Positions 22,527 through 34,050 of a DNA stretch of 64,000 bases are shown here, piece after piece. Numbering within the stretch: position 1 is the stretch's first letter; every line of letters begins with the position of its first letter. This DNA is from Agelaius tricolor (taxonomy: Eukaryota; Chordata; Aves; Passeriformes; Icteridae), in assembly GCA_023055355.1 (NCBI GenBank), contig JALJCS010000037.1:5766001-5830000 (forward strand), in the 5' to 3' direction. The position numbers were made by a program, and so were the translations under genes. Below the pieces are notes generated by a model. That model was not told the DNA's origin, made no database searches, and worked only from the letters and a program-made list of their open reading frames with translations.

Positions 22527-24167
22527 GCAATCTCTAAGATTTAAAAATGGATGATGAAGTTTTATATCCAGTAAAGTGTAAGGCTTCACATTTTAATCTG
22601 ATTTGCATTTTGGTGAAAGCCGGGCATCCTTTGCAATTTACCAGATAACAAGGGATTTAGAACAGTAAGTATGCAAGTAATCTTTTGGACCCTTCATCTC
22701 CCTTCTTATGACAATGAATACATTTATTAAGCTTGTTGTCCTGGCATGTTTTTATTCCATCAGGGGATTTGATCATACAAATGTCTAGTCATTCTTTCCT
22801 TGTTTTCAACCACTCTAAGAGCATTAATCAGAACTATTCAGTAGTTCTTGATCTGCAACAGTGACGAGCACTAGACTGGTAAGAGTCAGTGGGCATCAGC
22901 AGATCCCCTATGACAGCAGGAGGCGGGCTGTTCTGGCAGGACTGATGTTTGAGAGGCTCGAATTCTGTGAAATAGAACATTCAAGGGATGGGAAACATGG
23001 AAACAGATTCTGAGCTTTCAACCCACCACATGAGCAAGTAATAAGGCAGGTAATTTTCTGTGGAAATTTCTTTAGCCCCAGTGTTGTGGATGATGATTAC
23101 TCTTCCTACCTCCTTTGGCCAGCTACCAGCTTTCCCCTCCATTACTCTGCTTCTGGACAGAAAACCAGAAGAAGGGATTTTTGACCAAAACACCTATCAG
23201 GACCTTAGAGTGTTTTTTGCTCCAAAATGTTTCAAGGCAGATAGGGAAACAATTCCATTTTCGAGAGTGTGTTGAGAAGACATGGTTGAAAGTTAAAAAC
23301 CATGGGTTCTGTTTCTATATATGTTACTGATTGTGCTTATTATCTTAGTCATGTAATATATATATATATATTTGGTAGGGTTTGTTCTTTTTTATTTTTC
23401 TTGGGGTTTTTTTCCTTTTTTTTTTTTTTTGATGCATCCTTGAGATAAAAGGCCAAAAGTACAGAAAAGTTCTGTACAGTTAAAATACTTTTGAGATGCC
23501 TCATGCTGAAAAACTTGTAGCTACTGCTAAGGCCCATTGGCCAATTCCTGCTTCATTTCTGAGAAGCTATAAAATTCCCATCTGTATTTTAGTTCTAACA
23601 ATTTGTTGTTATGGTGGAGATGCAACTTAAGAACAACCATTTTTGAATCTGTAGGGATGTATTTACCACCATTTTATAGCTGCCTTTTCAGTTTCTGAGC
23701 CACTATTGAAAAAAAGGAGAAGTATCTACACTGTTTTCAACCTGTAGACCATCCACTACTGTCCACATGCTCAGATTCAAAGGCAAACAAGCCTGTCTGG
23801 CCTCATTGGGAGGAATTATTTGCATTCAAAAGACTAGACTAGTATTTGATTTCCACCAGCAGAGTCCATTGGGCAGCTCCTGTCATCTGCATTTCAATAT
23901 TTAATCCTCCTCTATGTTTACTGTGCAAAGCTCTTTCAGAATGATGGTGTGCCCACTGTCTCACCAGCTGTGACGTTTGCAGCGAGTCTCCCACGGAAAG
24001 GAGCTGTAAAAAAGGCAAGCCAGGGCAGTGATTTCTGTTGCTCAATACCCACAAATCAAAGCTATTTAGTCTAATTTAAGGCTGAAAAAGAATTCAAAAT
24101 GCCTTCAAAGGATTCAAAAAATCATCAGACAATACTGCAGTTCAGTATTCAGGACAAGAGCATATCC
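22527..24167. other. Unannotated AT-rich sequence
   Basis: No gene or LTR seen. It holds a short (AT)n at about 23355-23372 and a poly-T/poly-A run near 23410-23432. The phrase GCTTGTTGTCCTGGCA near 22729 recurs near 26814 in the degenerate repeat block. Confidence 0.5.
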
Positions 24168-24172
24168 CACAG

Positions 24173-25373
24173 TGTGGTGGTTTGACAGGAAATGTGTTTT
24201 CTGGGATGCTGTGGTTAGGCCAATAAATGTTCAGATTTTAATATTGGCACCTAATGTGGCCATTGGGACATTGGATGTGCCTCTGAGAAAACGGGGTTAA
24301 AAGCAGGGCTCTCCCCTGGGAGGCTCTCTTGGGTTCCGGTCAGGGAAAGGTTCAGATCTCCCCTGCCTGGCTGCGGGCTGGGCGGGGCAGGGGAAGCCCC
24401 CCAGCTGGGTGAGGTAGGCTGGGTCCCTGGCCAGAAGGGAGGTGAAGGCCCCTGCAGGATGGAAGGGTGGAGGAGCACTGAGAGGCATCGGGCAGCCATC
24501 CCCACCCCGCCCCAGGAGAGATAGAGAGAGAGCTGGTGCCTGTTCTTGGCCGGGCGAGAAGGAGAAGAGGGGAGTGCAAGAAGGTGCCTGGCAGGGCAGC
24601 CATGGGAGTTCTGGACAGACAGAGCCTCAGATTTTTAACCCTTTTCTTGGATGATGGAAAAATGCTAATCCTCCTGGAGTTGAATGAGAAGAGAGATATA
24701 GAGGAGATACGAGGAAATGGGCCACGAGAGAAATAGAGAAGAACGCAGGTGGAAGAGATGATGGAGTAGCTTATGCTGGACTCTTTGTGTGTAGCCATGG
24801 ACAGAGCCATGTTTCCTTGTGATACAGGGACTGCATTCTAGGGGGAGGCAATGCCTCAGGACCAAGAGGGTTCGGTGTGGGTACCCCTCGGCCCCAGGGG
24901 GTGAAAAATATGGGGGGGACAGATGTCCCAAAGTTGAGACTGTGCCTTTTTGCAGTGGGACGAAGCATCCTTAAAAGTCGACCCTAGAAGCAGCTCTGGT
25001 CTGTGTTCAGTGGTGAGAGCAGTGGACATGAAAGGAAGAGGTCACCATTGGCACAAGAAGGACTCCTTCTCCTCTTGATGAACTGAGGATTGAGTATTCT
25101 GAAGGGTGGTGCTGGACCGAGAGTCGATGATTTGGGGGATGTATTGTATTGGGAATTTGGGGAGGAGGAGGAGGAGATGTATTTGTGAAGTTTTCATTTT
25201 CCTTGTGTGTTTCTTTTTTTTTTTTTCCTTTCCCTTGTAGTTTAGTTAATAATTATTTTTTTTTCCTAAGTGGGAGCCTGCTTTGCTTATTCCTGGTCAC
25301 ATCTCCCAGCAGAAACCAGGGAGAGAGTATACTCATGGGGGCACTGGCATTGTCCCAGTGTCAAGCCATGACA
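24173..25373 (+). mobile_element. Solo LTR (family D), 1.2 kb
   Basis: It starts TGTGGTGGTTTGACAGG and ends GTCAAGCCATGACA. CACAG is repeated on both sides (24168-24172 and 25374-25378). The 1201-bp body has a GC-rich first half and a T-rich region near 25210-25265. There is no internal coding. It lies directly against the 5' edge of the CR1 fragment that follows. Confidence 0.85.
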
Positions 25374-25760
25374 CACAGGCTGAGAGAATGAGGGCTGTTT
25401 AGCCTGGTGAAGAGAAGGTTGCATGGAGACCTCACAACACCTTCCAATATCTGAAGGGAAGCAGGAGAGGGACTCTTCATTAGCAACTCTGGAGGCAGGA
25501 CAATGGGCAATGGCTTCAAAATGAAAGAGGGCAGGTTGAAATTAGATACTCGGAAGAAATTCTTCCCTGTGAGGGTGGTGAAGCACTGGCACAGAGAGCC
25601 TGGAGAAGTTATGGACACCCCAACCTGGTGTTCAAGGCCAGGCTGGATGGGGCTCTGAGCAACCTGAGCAAGTAAAAGGTGTCCCCGCCCATGTCAGAGA
25701 ACTAGATGGCCTTTACGGTCTTTGTCTACCCCGGCCATTCTATGATCCTGTGATTCTGCT
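25374..25760 (+). mobile_element. CR1 LINE 3' end
   Basis: The plus-strand CR1 3' region: GGCTGAGAGAATGAGGGCTG, then TTCAAGGCCAGGCTGGATGG, ending with the diagnostic short tail ATTCTATGATCCTGTGATTC. It is truncated at its 5' side, where the family D LTR begins. Confidence 0.9.
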
Positions 25761-26815
25761 GTGGTAGCGTTCAGGATGGAGCGTGTTCTGCATGTTGGCC
25801 ATTTCCAATACACCATTGGTTCCAGGTGCCTTACACGAGCTTGCTCCCTGAAAATTCTGTCAGAATGAAGAACATCTCTCTATATATTAGACACATAATA
25901 AATGAAGAAATGGGTTTGCACATTTGTCCACTAAGTTGTGGATGAGATTGCTGTGAAGTTTCATTTGGTTTTCTTGTTTGCTCATGAGGCCGACGGTCCT
26001 CGTGTCAGCTGCCTCAAAGGCAGCATTTGGCTCCTCCGCCTCCCTTCTCCCTCCTGCCTCTTTCAATTTCTTTCCCTTGACAATTTAATGTCGTTTTCCC
26101 TTTCATACCTGAAAATCCCTGCATGCTTCTGGGCTTTCTCCCTTTTCATAGAGATCTTCTTCCACCCTTGACAATCCATACTTTTCATACCATAAGGGCC
26201 TGCCCTTCAGGCATAAAAGACTTTGATTCCTTATTATATCTATGGGAATTTAATTAATAGCTTCATGCCTTTTCATAGAAAGAGTAGGGAATTGATAGCT
26301 TGTTCCCTGAAGTACAGAAGGAAGAGAATGAAACATGAATCATGTGGAGTGGAAAAGTTGCTATCTATTTTCTTCCAAGAACTACCCCAAAAGATGCAGG
26401 GGGTGATGAAGCCTGGCTAGATGAGTTTCCCTTCTAATGGAAGGAAACAACCACGCCACTTCATACAAGTCAGTCCTATAGAAGAGAGAAATTCACTTCT
26501 GGGAACATTGCAGGATTTGAATGCAGAGTCACACTCATCTTTTGTTGCTTTATTGTCTGCTTGGCATGGAACACGCTGCTTTGAAGAGGGAAGTGACTAA
26601 CAGACAGTCCACTTTACAAACACATATGCTTCCCTCTTCTTCTGAGACCTCGGCACAGAGCCCTCTTTGGCATGGTACTTCAAGGTAAGAAGGAGCGGGC
26701 AGAGGGCACTGGGAACAGACAGCAGTTTGCAGGTTGTATAGGAAAGAGGACTGCCCCTTGAATGTGGTGCAAATACAAACTTCCACCAGTTTCAGGGGTA
26801 CACTTCAGCCAAGCT
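25761..26815. other. Unannotated sequence
   Basis: I see no gene or mobile element up to the start of the degenerate repeat block. Confidence 0.5.
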
Positions 26816-27619
26816 TGTTGTCCTGGCACATTTTTTCTCTGTGAAACGCTTTGCGGTATGATCTGGACGACAAGAGACGCAGAATACGGGGCTACGTAGT
26901 GCTGAGAAGGTAAGTGCCTGGCCCCAGGGTCTTTTGGCAGAAGCAGTGCACTAGAGCCGTTGGCTGCTGCCACAATGATCTGTGTGAGAAACAGATGCCT
27001 AATCCCCTCCGGGAGAGTAAAAGCAGGATTGGTTACAAGAGTCGAAGAGCACTGGGCTGGTGGCTGCCGCATACCAGCTGTAAAAGGAGCATGACTCCTA
27101 CTGGCCTACCAACCAAACTCATGGTGGCAGTGGTAAGGATTAAAGTTCAGTGAGAGCTATTTGTGCCGCTACCTATGGCCCTTCTGTGGAAACAAATGTG
27201 CCTACCTTTAGGTTCCGAGATCCAGAGAACACAATGGTAGTTGCAGCGGAAAAGGGAAGGACAGAGCGCACTGGTGAGCTTGATGTGGCTTACACAGGGC
27301 AGGCAGAAGGTGCAGCCCAAGTCTCGCTTTTATTTCTAGAGCCTTTTTCTACGCAAACAGCTGCTGGATGTTTGCAACAAAGATGTGAGTGTGAAAAAGT
27401 GAGGGCAGGTCTATGTGGGAAAGAAGATACAAAGCATTGTGCGCAGTTTAAAAGCTCTTTAGAAAAAAAAGGAGTTACTTTGAGAACATCTTCTGTCTTG
27501 ACACTTCCACCTGTGCGATCTTTAGCTGCTTTGGACATGGCCACAATGAAAGAATGTGAAAATATTTGCGCTGCCAATGTCAGGTTGCACAGGAAAGAGG
27601 GTAGGTTGGCAAATGCCTT
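26816..27619 (+). repeat. Degenerate repeat block, likely diverged ~285-bp modules
   Basis: It begins with TTGTCCTGGCACA, a phrase that recurs at 27621 and 31611 (and altered at 31327). Between 26816 and 27619 I see partial matches to the later modules but cannot set unit borders. A 168-codon open frame (27150-27656) runs through it without any recognisable domain. Confidence 0.35.
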
Positions 27620-27905
27620 CTGTCCTGGCACATCTGTCAGTCAGAAGTGCAGCTGAAAACGCTTGGCTGTAGCGATAGTCTCTGTCACTTTGAGAGAATG
27701 TGCTGATGCACGTATATGTATCATTGAGAAAGTACGTGAGAATCGCTAGTATGTTTCGTTTGGTTGACAGACTGCAAAGGGACCGTTATGGCCAGCACTG
27801 CCTTTTTGTTGTAGGACTTTTTCTTTGAGAGCAGCCGCTGGACATTTTGAAGCGGTTTGGGATCTTCAAGCGTTCGAGTGCAAGATGGTACCTAGATCTT
27901 GAGGG
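27620..27905 (+). repeat. Diverged repeat module, copy at 27.6 kb
   Basis: About 286 bp that aligns by eye, in the same order, with 31610-31875. Shared landmarks are TGTCCTGGCACA, GAGAATGTGCT/GAGGATGTGCT, GAGAA-GTACGTGAGAATC-C, GCAGCCGCTGGA/AAGCTGCTGGA, TTTGGGATCT and TGGTACCT. Divergence is high, so this is old. Confidence 0.5.
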
Positions 27906-28242
27906 AAAGTGCATATCTCCAGGAAGCTGAATGCAGTTCAGTGGGTGCAAGTTACATGTTGAGCAGCTGATGGCCCAGAAAACTTTCTAAAATGAAGAGG
28001 CCATGCTGCAATTGCCTTTTATTTTGAAGCTTCTAAACTGTGCAGCCAACAATGAAATGATGCTTTGTAGAGAGCTTTTTGGATAATTGGTTAGCTGAGA
28101 AAGGACATTTCGATGTGATACCGATGGCTAAGGATAGGGGATACAAGCTGGGAACTAAGCAACCAGTGTCCAATCACTGACAAAGGTCACAGTGACCTTC
28201 TCTGAAACGGGAAGACGGGGGAGAAAATCGCTTGCCAGAAAA

Positions 28243-28477
28243 TGTAGATATCTTAGGTAGAGAAGCTGGAAGAATGCAAACATAGAAGCAAAATAATTAT
28301 TAGAAGATAGAAGTAGGTGTGGTTGATCCAAGTGTGCTTTAACCAATAATGAACTCAGCTTTTGCAATATGTATAAGCTTCATTAACACCAATATAAATA
28401 TGTGTGAGTTTTCAATAAACTTCGGGATTTGCCATTCACGCATATGGTGTGTCGCATTTCTCCCGCCGTTCACGACA
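28243..28477 (+). mobile_element. Alpharetrovirus-like solo LTR (ends approximate)
   Basis: A compact promoter and poly-A arrangement: CCAATATAAATATG (near 28389), AATAAA (28414-28419), then CCATTCACGCATATGGTGTG and an end at CACGACA (28477). This short R-U5 layout, with an inverted CCATTC/TGG-type segment straight after AATAAA, resembles avian alpharetroviral LTRs. The start TGTAGATATC at 28243 is a guess. I found no target-site duplication and no primer binding site, so it appears solo. Confidence 0.5.
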
Positions 28478-29867
28478 ATTCTTCTTCCTTCTGGGCTACA
28501 TGCAGGATCCCATTCTGTCAGTACCCGAGAGCCAGGATCCACAGCGGAGCTCTTGTCCCTCCACTGCTCCCACACGAACGGGGCTGGGCTAGAAAAGTGC
28601 TTGTCTTTTTCCTGGGCACTGTCAGCGCTCTTCTAAATAACCACACCACAGCATTGTCAACTCACAAAACCAGGACACGCACCGAGCCCAGCTCACAACT
28701 ACCCCCAGGACCCAGCCAAGTCAGAAACATCCCTGCTCTCCAATCAACTGTGTCAGGACAAAAAGATGTCACTGATCTTCCCCTTCCAAGTGGATACTCT
28801 TCTTTGCCCCACACTCAAAGGCCGACACCAGATCTTCTGCCCTAACAAACTTTTTCTCTCTCACAGAGCCTGGTAACAAACTTGAAAATGTTGGCCGAGC
28901 TCGCAAAACTGTTGGTGGAGAAAGCTCTTTGCTGCCTACAATTTCAATTGCACCCATCAAACTATAAACGTGCACCCTGCTATCGCCACTTTCCTTCTCA
29001 GCTCTAGGTACCACGGTAAGCCTTCAATCTCTCAGAGTCAGGATCCAAATGGGATGGCACCAGGGACTGCTCACACAGTCCCTAAAGCTACAAGGGACAA
29101 AAACCTGTCCTGCAGAGGCCTGGCCTGGCCTCTGCATTGCCACTGACAGTTCAACAACTCGAACCCAGAGAACTGCCTATTGGGAAAAGCCTTTCAATTC
29201 ACTGAGACCACCCAAAGTGGCCACCCAAACTTTGCCAAAGGGAGGAGGAACTAGAAGCCCATCTCAAAAGAAATGGCATCCCCTCCTCCAAAATCCAAAG
29301 CATCCAGGGCCTGATCCTCTACAAAGGTGTCAGACCACTGTTATTGGGCATTACCCGTGCGGGGCACTAGCTAGGCTGCACACCAAGACCCAGCGCAGCT
29401 CTTTACCTTGTCCAAAAGAAGTGTGCTGGCAGAATTTCAAGAAGGCTGCCTTGAGAAAGTGGAAAACACATACCAAATGGATTCTTGCAGGAAGGAGACT
29501 GCCTTCCAAAGATGGATACCGACTCCATGATTGTACAAATTGAGTCAGGGCTTCCAAACCAAATATGCCAGCATAGAAAGTTGCTGCCGCCCTTAAGCTG
29601 CACGACACAGCTTCTTATCTGCACCTCCAACACTGGGGCTAAGTTCTTTCCTTCCCGTGAGAAAGCATTGCTGTTCTCCTTCAGGAACTTACCGAGCAAA
29701 AGTTGCATACCACGTCCGGTACTGACTCTGTCCAACAATGGCTCCTACACAGAAAGGACCAGGACAGAAATGTCTTGCTGTACTATACCTTCCCACGATA
29801 CCTTATCATCAGCCCTACCAACATTGCCACCATATCTTTTACTTCCCAAGCAAGGAAAGGCACTCCA
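28478..29867. other. GC-richer unassigned sequence
   Basis: No recognised gene or mobile element. Several medium open frames (for example 29049-29543) lack domains, and neighbouring frames are equally open. This part leads into the pentanucleotide region. Confidence 0.4.
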
Positions 29868-31060
29868 AGTCACTTGGCTTTGCCTTGCCTCCAGTACCAT
29901 GTCTAGTTTTCCTAGCCTACCCTACCCTAGCTTTGCTTGCTTGCCTATGTCTGCCTTGCCTAGCCCTTCCAATAACTTCCTGGCTTTGCTTTGCCTTGTC
30001 TACCCCTCTTTGCCTTGCCTTCCATGCAGGTAAGGCAATGCAAAGCAAGTGTAGGCAATTGTAGGCAAGTCAAGGGACAGGTTGGCAAGACTGAAGCCGT
30101 GAGGGGAAAGCAAATGGAGTGGTAGGTGAGACAAGTGCCAGAAGTTAGAGGCAAGGCTGGGCATAGGAGGTAATGGTAACCGGAAGGGCTAGGCAAGGCC
30201 AAGCCCTGTAGGAAAACTGCAGGCAGGTCAAATGTGAGGCATGGGTATGCAAGGGAATGCAAAGCAATGGAGAATGAGCAGGGCATGGCAAGGAAACTGG
30301 TTGGTTGCCCAATGCAAGGCAAGAGGCAGGTCCGTTCAAAGATTGCTGGTACACAAAAGCGGCCCGGACGGACCGCTCTGTCCAGCCTTGATCTTGCATG
30401 GGTCATGTCTAATCTGCACCTAAGACACTTGGGTTGCCTGCTTTCCTTTGTATGCAAAAGAACTGTCATTCTGCCCCTGAAGCCCAAGGGTGAAAGATGA
30501 ACTTTGTGTCCAAAATTCAAGACATGGAAGCATAGATGTCAGAAGAAAGCTGTCAGGACAGATAGGTGTGCTTGCACGTGGCCTCCTCCAGGCTTCTTCT
30601 CACAAGCTCCTGAAATGCTGGGCCTTGAGAAAAAATAGCCAGTGGAAGCCTGGAGAATCCTAGGAGAAGCAGGCAGGGCAATGCATGTTGAAGAGATTCC
30701 ACAAAAAGAGAGGTGGTGAATTCCAGGTGGGGGACTGGTGAGCAAGGTAATGCAAGGCAAGGAAGGGGTTCAAGGACAAGGCCAGACAAGTGGTGGCTTT
30801 GCCAGGCAACACAAAAGAGAGGGAGACAAGGCAATAAGAGTCCGAGAAGGAGAAGGAAATGAAAGATTGGAGCTGGACAAATGGGAAGGAAAAGAAGGAT
30901 AGGTGAGCAAGTCAATACAAGGCACTGGGTTGCTATGAAGGGCAAGGGAAGGACATGCATGGGTCAGGAAGGCAAGGGAAAAGAAAGGAATTGTCAGCAA
31001 TGACAAGGAAATGCAAGATTGGGTAGGAAAGGCAAGGCAATGTGGGGGAGGGATAGGCAA
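29868..31060. repeat. Degenerate pentanucleotide region with a strand flip
   Basis: From about 29868 to 30030 the sequence is dominated by CTTGC/TTGCC words. From about 30031 to 31060 it is dominated by the complement, GGCAA/GCAAG/AAGGCAATG. The switch happens at 30017-30036, where GCCTT and AAGGC face each other around a 10-base spacer. Lack of stops in such sequence produces long false open frames on both strands. Confidence 0.7.
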
Positions 31061-31156
31061 CACAATGGGTATCTTAACAGGAAATGTCCATGCACAGCAA
31101 GGCCGAAGAAGAAGTGGTAGAGAGGTCAAGGTGGGAAATAGGTGAGTGTGTGCAGC

Positions 31157-31192
31157 TAAGAAAGAAAGAAAGAAAGTGCGTAGCTCTCGTGT

Positions 31193-31231
<39 letters not shown>
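31157..31231. repeat. AAAG and GT microsatellites
   Basis: (AAAG)n at 31157-31176 followed by an uninterrupted (GT)n at about 31196-31231. Confidence 0.95.
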
Positions 31232-31233
<2 letters not shown>

Positions 31234-31326
31234 GTTTGCAGGATGTAAAGCAAAGAAAGGTGTCTCTTGATTGTGGAGTGAATGGATGTTTTTGAACGTA
31301 AGTGGCAAGGTCCAAGCAACCTTTTC

Positions 31327-31609
31327 ATCCTGGTACATCTGTGTGTGTGAGACATAGTCAGAAACGTCTCCTTTTAGATTCAGACTGCAAGCAGGACATA
31401 GAATGTGACTGTGTGAATAGCTGAGCAGGAAGGCACATCACATCAGCATGTTTCAACAGAAGCAGTTAGTGCGAGAAGGAGATGGACGTGTGGGACTCCA
31501 GCAATATGGCAATGCACTCAGCTGAGAAGCAAAGTGCAATGCCTCGGTGTGTGCTCTGAAAATAAAAGGCTGCAAGGAAAAAGCAAGGGGACAGGCCAGT
31601 GAAATCTTT
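31327..31609 (+). repeat. Diverged repeat module, copy at 31.3 kb
   Basis: It starts CATCCTGGTACATCTGTG, a variant of the module start, and lies directly before the module at 31610. The start-to-start spacing is about 284 bp, which suggests a short tandem pair. Internal similarity is weak. Confidence 0.35.
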
Positions 31610-31875
31610 CTGTCCTGGCACACTGAGCTGTTTGAAGGTGAACCGCTGTTTGGTTTCACTAAGGACTCGGAGACATGGAGAGGATGTGCTTGTCCATGTA
31701 GCTGAGAAGGAAAGTGAGAATCACCGGTACGTTTGGCAGAGTTTGTAGGCTGCGAGGAGAAGGTGACGGCCAGGCCTGGCTTTTGGCTGTGGCACTTGTT
31801 GCAAGGAAGAAGCTGCTGGATGGTTAAGCTTTTGGGGATCTGCAAGAGTGAAAGACTACGCTGGTACCTCATAAA
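31610..31875 (+). repeat. Diverged repeat module, copy at 31.6 kb
   Basis: The partner of 27620-27905 with the same ordered landmarks from TGTCCTGGCACA to TGGTACCT. No protein domain was recognised. Confidence 0.5.
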
Positions 31876-33960
31876 ACTAATGCTTGTTGATCATCTGGCT
31901 GAATCTATGACATAAACCAGAAGTGAAATTTCCCCCCATTTCCCTCAGTTTTTTCACCTTTTCATCCAACAGCCTGGGCCTTTTTGAAGCTGCTGTCAAA
32001 CGCCTTGCCTTGGAAGCTAGAAGTATCTCAGTTCACCTGCTAAGAAACAGGGAAAAGAGCTCAAGTCAATTTCAGAATTGCCCTGAGCAGAGCTGGTGTT
32101 TCGGTACCGTAAATTTCCATTGCGAATATGTGCAAAAATCACCATTTTATTAGGCAAACATTTGAAATACACTAGCAGCTTCATCTTCTTGTCACTGCAG
32201 TCCTTGGAAGTTTTGCTATTTACTGAAACAGGAAACAGGTCAAACACGAGAAGCTTAAGAATCCAAGCTCACTGCCATTGTACAAATAGCACAAACTTGA
32301 TGAATTCAAGTTACCATTGTAACATACAGAATGGCTCTATTCAAGAAAATGGATGTGTCGTCCTTCACGGGGGCAGAAAACCTTTCTACCACGTGAACTC
32401 TGGGAGTAATCCATCATGCCTCAGTGTGCTGTGGCTGCTCAGAGAGCTACACGATGGGTCTCTTTGCCTATGGCACTCTCAGGGCTCAAAGCTGCACATA
32501 AACTCCCCCTCCTTACAGACACGCTAGTAAAGCCCACCGAAAATGCCGTTCTCCAGACAGCTTACTGAAACCAGCTAGGAGTTCCCAGCATCACGCTGGG
32601 CACTTCTGTCCACAGATGGCTTTGCTTTTAATGAACCAGAACAGAGCTGCGTTTTTCTAGTCTTTAGCTCTACTAAGGTATTTGATGTAACATGGCGAGA
32701 AAAAATCTCTTTCGACAATGATAATAACAGAGGGGATAATGTACCTTTTGCTGCTATCTTCTTTTGCTGCTCCATTTTGCTTGCTTTGTTATTGCTTTCT
32801 GTCAAAGAAACGCCAGCAAAATCCCTCATCAAGTCCTGCTGTGAAGACAGACTGCCAGAAAGGTAGAGAAACTTTGAACCTTTCCAAGACCCTTGTAGCA
32901 CATGTCTTGGTCAATTGGTATGCAGATCCTTTCTTCCAGCGGGACTTTTTTGCACCGTTAGCGCACATTGAACTGAATCCCGTACAAAAGCAGTGAATAG
33001 AGGAATTGTTCTCTTTCCATTGGAATGGTGATAAAAATGCGTATCAAATAAAAGCATTTTAGAGCAGCAGGAAGATTTTCTATGTAGCTAGCAAATCATA
33101 AAAAGATGCATATTTACCGGTGGGGTTCCTCTCGGAATTTCAAAGAATTCCAGACAGAAAACACAGCTTAGTAAACTGCAAATCTAAATCACAGTATCTA
33201 GAAAGGTGACATGAAAAAGAGCAAGAGGAAGAAAACCAAAAAGAAAACCAAAGGAAGCCAGAAATAAGGCACAACCTCTCCTCCTTCTCCGCTTACTACA
33301 GTACCTTAGAAGTACCTGTGAGTGTCCTAACAGTCACATAAGTAGAAAACTGTGCCAAGAACAATTGTGGAAACTGGAAAACCGTGCTATCCCAACAGAA
33401 ACATAGGGTTTGCTTTCACGACGATTAAATCTGCATGCAATGCGTATGGTAAGGGTATGTTTTGTATGTTCAAAAACAATTCAAAAATATTTCCAAATTG
33501 AAGGGGCTGCTTTTTATTTCTTTTGAATTACTTGGCTAAATATGGTGCACGTTAAAATACTGCAGAGATGTGGTTCATTTTACAGATGCCAACTGCAAAG
33601 GAGGGAAGCATTTTGTGTGCTTAAGAAAGTCAAGTATTGGAGAGTGTTTTTGTTACTTCTTTAGAAGGTTAGAATATGCGTAAAAGATGCTAGCTGGGGA
33701 CTTACAATTAATGAATTATTTACTGTCACTAGGTCAAATGACATTAGCTTTCAAAAAGGAAAAGGAGTCTTATTCCACGTGCCAATGTTAAAGTAGATTA
33801 CTAAGCCTTCAGCAGAATATGGATATGAAGAGGGATATGACATGAAAGGGTAAGCAACACTGGTGACAGCAAAAGGCTTACCTGCTTCACACAAATACAG
33901 GAGATAAAATACTATTTTTACACAAACATTGCTATCCAGAGCTTTCCTTGAAAAGTTTCA
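31876..33960. other. Unannotated sequence
   Basis: I see no gene or mobile element. A 92-codon frame at 32718-32996 begins with a hydrophobic stretch but has no family resemblance or exon signals. Confidence 0.45.
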
Positions 33961-33967
33961 CTGCCAA

Positions 33968-34050
33968 TCATGACAGTAAAATTCACTCTATCATGAATAA
34001 AATTTACTCAATCATGACAGCAAAATTTGCTCAATGATGAGTAAAATTCT
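33968..34050 (+). repeat. Short minisatellite, about four ~21-bp units
   Basis: Four imperfect copies of an ATCATGACAGTAAAATT-CTC type unit follow one another (starts near 33968, 33991, 34012 and 34034). Confidence 0.75.

Noticed and set aside
27150..27656. 168-codon plus-strand open frame
   Set aside because: It crosses degenerate repeat modules and shows no domain or splice context. An overlapping minus-strand frame is also long.
29485..31315. Open frames of 181-186 codons on both strands
   Set aside because: They arise in degenerate CTTGC/GCAAG repeats that lack stop codons; the translations are low-complexity.
32718..32996. 92-codon frame with a hydrophobic start resembling a small membrane protein
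   Set aside because: No conserved motif, promoter or exon signal. Hydrophobic starts are common in T-rich frames.
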